From an uncultured Clostridia bacterium (GTDB taxonomy: Bacteria; Bacillota; Clostridia; Christensenellales; Aristaeellaceae): a stretch of DNA of 17,373 nucleotides. Position numbers and translations under genes: made by a program. Location of the stretch: the NCBI GenBank assembly GCA_946409855.1, contig CAMJXZ010000024.1:1-17373 (forward strand), in the 5' to 3' direction. Positions 14,035 to 17,373 of the stretch are shown here, piece by piece; position 1 is the first letter of the stretch, and every line of letters begins with the position of its first letter. The notes under the pieces are model-generated. The model did no database searches. It worked only from the letters and a program-made list of their open reading frames with translations, and was not told the DNA's origin.

Positions 14035-14073
14035 CGGTATTTTGCGATTTGGAGCAATCAACGCCAAATACCG
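14035..14073 (-). repeat. Inverted repeat just after the DIPxG-protein gene
   Basis: CGGTATTTTGCG and CGCCAAATACCG, 12-base arms with one mismatch and a 15-base loop, start 9 bases after the stop codon. There is no strong U-tract on the minus strand. It may be a weak terminator or an mRNA-end stabiliser. Confidence 0.5.
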
Positions 14074-14081
14074 CAAAAGAA

Positions 14082-14870
14082 TCATTCAAACGCGAATGCT
14101 TCAAATTTCTTCATGATGACCGAGCCGCCATACACGTCAAGAATCTGTCCTTCCTGAAGGTTCAGCATGGCTTGCGGATTATTATCATCAACAGTCGTTC
14201 TGGATTTTTCAGTTTTATTCTGATGATCTTCCTCACTGTCATAGATTCTGAGCAGCGAATCGTCAACACCCCGGAAAAAAGCAGTATATTTGCCTGCGGG
14301 AATATCTACACCGATCGTATAATACCCGGCAGGAATTTCCGTACCTGTTGGCGGAGTGAAGGGATTTGTCTTTTCAATAAAGCCAACCCGTTCCGCTGCA
14401 ACAGGGCCGACGCGAACAATCAGCACGTTTCCGGTATTCAGATCGACCTCTGCTGAATCCGTGTCGGTCAGAACCACAATATTTCCTCCGCCTCTTCGGC
14501 TGTTATATGAATACCTGCTTTCATAATGAGCGTAGGTATCGTATAAAACCAGCCACCCCATATGATCCGTCGAATTATATATCGTGCGTTCTCCCTGAAA
14601 GGTAAAGCAGTACCGCCCTTCCGGGATGTCGCGGCCGACGATATAAGACTGTTCAGGAAGCTGAAAGACACCGCCTTCAGGACGGGAACGCAATTCCATC
14701 TTAATATTTTGCTCTAAAAGCAGCAGCGCATCATAACTGAGCGAAGAAAGATCAATGGATTTCAGTTCTTCCCCGAGCTTTTCCCTGCTGTTTTGTGATC
14801 CTTCCGCAACGGCCGGAACGCAGGAAGCGCTCAACAGAACGCATATGCATATGATTGCAATTCTTTTCAT
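14082..14870 (-). CDS. Secreted protein with tandem DIPxG beta modules, function unknown
   Basis: A 262-residue exported protein. Residues 1-22 are a signal peptide with likely cleavage after AVA before EGS; a Cys at 17 gives only a poor lipobox. Residues 25-65 are helical and charged. Two similar modules follow: YIVGRDIPEGRYCFTFQG (76-93) and YTIGVDIPAGKYTAFFRG (184-201). Each leads to a hydrophobic L-x-I/L-Y-D strand, then a V/L-x-L-x-x-G-x-x-L-x-V strand. A third partial copy, GTEIPAGYYT, sits just before the second. This suggests a repeated beta-sandwich, perhaps a surface-binding or structural domain. No catalytic residues are evident. GGGAGA lies 7 bases before the ATG. Base composition is more AT-rich than the metabolic genes to the left. 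Confidence 0.85.
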   Translation of the reverse strand: MKRIAIICICVLLSASCVPAVAEGSQNSREKLGEELKSIDLSSLSYDALLLLEQNIKMELRSRPEGGVFQLPEQSYIVGRDIPEGRYCFTFQGERTIYNSTDHMGWLVLYDTYAHYESRYSYNSRRGGGNIVVLTDTDSAEVDLNTGNVLIVRVGPVAAERVGFIEKTNPFTPPTGTEIPAGYYTIGVDIPAGKYTAFFRGVDDSLLRIYDSEEDHQNKTEKSRTTVDDNNPQAMLNLQEGQILDVYGGSVIMKKFEAFAFE

Positions 14871-15199
14871 TGTCACATCTCCCGATCTGTTGTAACTAAG
14901 GCGGGTGCAGTTTCCTGCACCCGCTGCATTTGTTCTTATTTCACGATGGTCTCCTTTGCGGCATATTTCTCTTCTATGCAATTCTTGAAAAGAACTGATT
15001 ACTCCGACAAATAATATGACCGTGACCTGCTTGTCTGAAGCGTCAGCTGCTGTGTTGTCGTCATTCGCCAATGCTTTTGGCATCGCCTTTCTCCGCCTTG
15101 CACCCCGGGGCTTGATCCTGCGCAGCTCATCAGCCCCATATTATTGCCGAAGTAATCATTTAGGAATAAAACAGTATTACACCTGTTGCAGCACTTCTC
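14871..15199. other. About 330-base gap with a leader hairpin and no firm gene
   Basis: A perfect inverted repeat, GCGGGTGCAG-TTTC-CTGCACCCGC (14901-14924), lies about 18 bases upstream of the ribosome binding site of the DIPxG gene. A minus-strand frame continues upstream of that gene to 15083 (MPKALANDDNTAADAS and on). It reads through the hairpin into the signal peptide without a good ribosome binding site, so I do not call it. No convincing promoter hexamers were found. Confidence 0.5.
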
Positions 15200-16393
15200 T
15201 TATGGCGCGCGGAACAGGGTCAGCGTATCCGGATTCATGACCAGTTCAACGGGTTCCGTGTCGACCGACGAGGTGGCCGATTTAATATGAAAGACAATAC
15301 GGATCGTTTCTATATCTTCTTCTTTCAGAACATCTGCGGCTGTATCAACGTCCTGCAATTGCAGTCTTTCTGACTTTGTCCTCGTGTTAGCCGCAGATGA
15401 CACCGAGCCTGCAGTTTGCACTGTCCATCCATTGAGTTCACAGGATGCCATGGTGATTTTCTGATCCTCCGTTGTATTATTGAACACCCGCAAATAAAGA
15501 TTAAGGAATCCTCTATTATTGTTTAAACTGCTGAGAAAAAATTCGAACCGTTCCAAGTAAACAGAGAGCCCATCTTTTTCAAACAGCAGCGGGTGTTCAC
15601 CTTCTTCGGCTGTAAAAACAGCCAGCTGCATCTGTGCTTCATGAATAACATCCAGCAGCGCTTCGGCTGTCATCGCGGGCTGCTGGTCTCCATCGACACT
15701 TTCTGGTTCTGTGGCTGTTTCTTCAGCCGGCCCCTCAGGCTCAGCTTCGGCCTTCGTATCAGGAAGCTCAGCCTCCTCCTGAGCGCCTTCGGGGATGGTC
15801 TTGACGGCATTGTTGTACTCATCCAGAGTCTCCGGAGATATAGTATCCGCAAAGATCGACCACGCGTTGCTCCGCTCGAACAGGTCGGCTATTTCGATCA
15901 GGCCGGTGAAGTTGGAAGGGTTGCTTTCCACATCGATATAGGCGTTCTGGCCGTCCAAGCTGAAGTTCACCCGGAAAGCGATGGACGAAGCGTTCTGCAG
16001 GTTATTGAGCATGTCCCGCAGCACGCTGCCGCTGTTGATGATGGAGAAGCTGCCCAGGGCCTGGAGGTTGGAATAGTCATACCGGATGTCATCCAGGAAG
16101 AAGGTCACGCTCGTGGCATTGCACGTCTTACCGTTGGCAGTGATATAAATGCGGAACATGAAGGGCTGGCCCGCGCCTGCCATGGCGCTGTTGGTGCCAA
16201 AGACGAAGGCAATGCCGCTGTTGGCGTCGCTGTCTTCATACCGGCCTTCGCAGGTCCAGCTGTCATTGTAACGATCATAGGCGTACAAGTTTGAGGTCTT
16301 CAGGACATCCACATCAAAACCGCCTTCGGCCATAGCGGCCGAAAAGCCCAGCATCATGGCCACCACCAGGATAACGGAAAGTGTTTTTTTCAT
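15200..16393 (-). CDS. Secreted two-domain protein with acidic linker, function unknown
   Basis: A 397-residue exported protein. Residues 1-22 form a signal peptide with cleavage after AMA before EGG. An N-terminal domain (about 25-195) alternates short hydrophobic and polar segments and reads as beta-rich. A linker rich in Glu, Ala and Pro (about 201-240) follows. The C-terminal domain (about 265-397) looks like an immunoglobulin-like beta-sandwich, with phrases such as FLNLYLRVFNNTTEDQKITM, and recalls DUF4352-type telokin-like domains; this is an impression. No membrane anchor or sorting signal is present. AAAGGAG lies 11 bases before the ATG, a long spacing. The 3' half is visibly more AT-rich than the 5' half. 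Together with the neighbouring DIPxG protein it suggests a surface or secreted function. Confidence 0.83.
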   Translation of the reverse strand: MKKTLSVILVVAMMLGFSAAMAEGGFDVDVLKTSNLYAYDRYNDSWTCEGRYEDSDANSGIAFVFGTNSAMAGAGQPFMFRIYITANGKTCNATSVTFFLDDIRYDYSNLQALGSFSIINSGSVLRDMLNNLQNASSIAFRVNFSLDGQNAYIDVESNPSNFTGLIEIADLFERSNAWSIFADTISPETLDEYNNAVKTIPEGAQEEAELPDTKAEAEPEGPAEETATEPESVDGDQQPAMTAEALLDVIHEAQMQLAVFTAEEGEHPLLFEKDGLSVYLERFEFFLSSLNNNRGFLNLYLRVFNNTTEDQKITMASCELNGWTVQTAGSVSSAANTRTKSERLQLQDVDTAADVLKEEDIETIRIVFHIKSATSSVDTEPVELVMNPDTLTLFRAP

Positions 16394-16419
16394 GATTCAC
16401 GGTACTCCTTTCTTCTCGT

Positions 16420-16623
16420 TCAGGCAGTCATGGTTCCACTGACCGCCTTTGTCCATTCTTTTTTTGATCTTCTGTCCTGCCGAAGGAAGGACGGACCGCC
16501 CATCGTGCGGAGACAGCGCCCGACGGTGCCGGCGCTCCATCCTGCGCGGCAGATGGGTTCCGATTTCTCCGGCGATACGCCTGCGGATTTCTTCGCCGCT
16601 TTTCTATCGGCCGTGATTCTCAT
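16420..16623 (-). CDS. Small basic hypothetical protein
   Basis: A 67-residue Lys/Arg-rich frame (MRITADRKAAKKSAG...) with codon use like its neighbours, starting 11 bases after the preceding stop. A purine-rich stretch lies upstream but no good ribosome binding site at normal distance. I recognise no family. It overlaps a partial inverted repeat at its 3' end and may be spurious. Confidence 0.3.
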   Translation of the reverse strand: MRITADRKAAKKSAGVSPEKSEPICRAGWSAGTVGRCLRTMGGPSFLRQDRRSKKEWTKAVSGTMTA

Positions 16624-16634
16624 CCGCCGCTTTC

Positions 16635-16895
16635 TTATCCCCCGGCGCTTTCGGCATTGTCATTTTCGGCGGACGCTTTGATCTTTTTGCGCTTCGTGCC
16701 CTTGATTTTCACCACGTCGGAAGCACAGATCACCTGCGCCGCATACGCTTTTTCAAAGCAATTCCTGATATACCCGTTATAATCAAGCGCCCTGCCGCCC
16801 GCCTCGACGATCACCTCGTTCAGCTTATCCACCTGCATGTAATACGAATCGGGCACAATGATCGCCTGCAAATCGGTATCAATCGTGATTCTGAT
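16635..16895 (-). CDS. Small hypothetical protein with apparent non-canonical start
   Basis: The frame continues from a TTG at 16871 (78 residues) up to at least 16895, giving an N-terminus ?RITIDTDLQAIIVPDSYYM. A strong AAAGGAGG sits 9 bases upstream of an ATC codon at 16895, but 33 bases from the TTG. The upstream segment forms a good beta strand and fits the protein, so translation probably begins near 16895 at an unusual codon, or a former ATG has mutated. The TTG remains the fallback start. The C-terminus is Lys-rich (KIKGTKRKKIKAS). I recognise no family with certainty; its style resembles small proteins from phages or conjugative elements. The ribosome binding site lies just past the stop of the upstream membrane-protein gene. 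Confidence 0.55.
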   Translation of the reverse strand: MRITIDTDLQAIIVPDSYYMQVDKLNEVIVEAGGRALDYNGYIRNCFEKAYAAQVICASDVVKIKGTKRKKIKASAENDNAESAGG

Positions 16896-16917
16896 CGCGT
16901 TTTTCCTCCTTTGCCGT

Positions 16918-17202
16918 TTATCCCCGTTCTTCCATCACGCCGAGGCAAATATCATTCTTGTCGAACAGGAGGGAAACGAAATAATTTCTTTCCTCCCATG
17001 CCCGCAAAGTCTGCCCGTTTGCCTCCCGGACGGTGCTTTGCGGGGAGGCTTTCACCCCCGCCGCGATTTCGGCGTATTCCCTGCCGACCAGCGGCCCCAT
17101 CGCGACGAACCTTTCGCGCAGCGTTCTCCGCCGCGTAAAGAAAAGCGCCGTCATGATCCCTCCGGCAAGAAACGCCGCCACAATCCAGCCAAGATAAAGC
17201 AT
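16918..17202 (-). CDS. Small single-pass membrane protein, hypothetical
   Basis: A 94-residue protein. Residues 3-22 (LGWIVAAFLAGGIMTALFF) form one transmembrane helix, followed at once by the basic stretch TRRRTLRERF, which predicts a cytoplasmic C-terminal domain. The rest is soluble and of unknown fold. AAGGAGG lies 3-4 bases before the ATG. The next gene begins within about 25 bases, so they form an operon. I recognise no family. Confidence 0.65.
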   Translation of the reverse strand: MLYLGWIVAAFLAGGIMTALFFTRRRTLRERFVAMGPLVGREYAEIAAGVKASPQSTVREANGQTLRAWEERNYFVSLLFDKNDICLGVMEERG

Positions 17203-17245
17203 TGCCCTCCTTCCCTTCGTGCGCTCCGCGCTTATGATTGATGCT

Positions 17246-17275
17246 ATTGTACGGGATACAGGGAGGGAAAGTCAC
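17246..17275 (-). promoter_or_regulatory. Possible promoter of the right-hand small operon
   Basis: On the minus strand, GTGACT (17270-17275, four of six consensus positions), an 18-base spacer and TACAAT (17246-17251). The predicted start is about 37 bases ahead of the membrane-protein ATG. Confidence 0.45.
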
Positions 17276-17315
17276 GCTCTTATCCGTAGCATTCGCGCTC
17301 TTATCATTAGCATTT
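17272..17315 (-). repeat. Two 21-base imperfect direct repeats
   Basis: On the minus strand, AATGCTAATGATAAGAGCG is followed immediately by AATGCTACGGATAAGAGCG, in a 21-base period with three differences in the core. In one frame this would read NANDKSA-NATDKSV, but that frame has no ribosome binding site and no convincing gene. Confidence 0.6.
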
Positions 17316-17340
17316 GGCCGCCGCGCGGCTTTTTCGCCGC

Positions 17341-17373
17341 CATAAAACAAAAAGCGTCCCTCGTAAGAGGGAC
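17341..17373 (-). terminator. Intrinsic terminator of a gene beyond the right edge
   Basis: On the minus strand, GTCCCTC-TTAC-GAGGGAC forms a perfect seven-pair stem followed by GCTTTTTGTTTT. The gene it ends lies outside the window. Confidence 0.8.

Noticed and set aside
14871..15083. N-terminal extension of the DIPxG protein to 15083
   Set aside because: It would read through a perfect hairpin and bury a clear signal peptide; the ATG at 14870 has a good ribosome binding site.
17317..17334. GCCGC/GCGGC stem followed by five T residues on the plus strand
   Set aside because: No plus-strand gene precedes it, and the stem is only five pairs with a three-base loop.
13894..17373. CRISPR array, toxin-antitoxin or anti-phage module in the right-hand region
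   Set aside because: There are only two copies of a 21-base repeat, no Cas, nuclease, reverse transcriptase or toxin motif was seen, and the genes carry signal peptides instead.

Overview
The window looks like chromosomal DNA of a GC-rich Firmicute, probably a gut or rumen Clostridia relative. The evidence is a T-box-controlled serS, strong AGGAGG-type ribosome binding sites, a radical-SAM anaerobic ribonucleotide reductase activase, encoded CCA ends on the tRNAs, and several short signal peptides ending in A-x-A before Glu-Gly. The taxonomic placement is inference from style only; no rRNA gene is present.

Layout, left to right. Positions 1-494: the 5' end of serS (minus) with a complete leader: sigma-A promoter, T-box with a UCC serine specifier, and terminator. 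533-2280: recX and a class-C beta-lactamase-like serine hydrolase, overlapping and probably co-transcribed (minus). 2456-3835: a MATE efflux pump (plus), convergent with a radical SAM activase (3845-4537, minus). 4592-4855: an initiator tRNA-fMet plus elongator tRNA-Met unit with its own promoter and terminator. About 4856-5279 holds no confident gene. 5280-6245: an exported protein with two zinc ribbons. 6379-8787: a GH31 alpha-glycosidase.

From 13649 down to about 8991 (minus) lies a run of six genes: a glucose-dehydrogenase-like MDR enzyme, an amidohydrolase-2 protein, an EgsA/AraM-type dehydrogenase, a P-loop kinase-like protein, a nucleoside deoxyribosyltransferase-like protein, and a hypothetical protein whose end runs into a VOC-protein remnant. 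The first three are tightly packed behind an extended -10 promoter with a perfect 15-bp palindrome just after the predicted start site. They look like a regulated sugar or polyol oxidation operon (dehydrogenase, lactonase-like hydrolase, second dehydrogenase), but the substrate cannot be read from the sequence.

The intergenic stretch 13650-14081 is rich in hairpins. It contains a lone tRNA 3' end followed by a terminator, as left at the far end of an element integrated into a tRNA gene. To its right the DNA is visibly more AT-rich in places and codes for unrecognised proteins: a secreted protein with tandem DIPxG modules, a secreted two-domain protein with an acidic linker, and a small operon that includes a gene with no canonical start codon near its ribosome binding site. 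This right-hand part may be an island continuing beyond the window. No integrase, CRISPR array or insertion sequence was seen.
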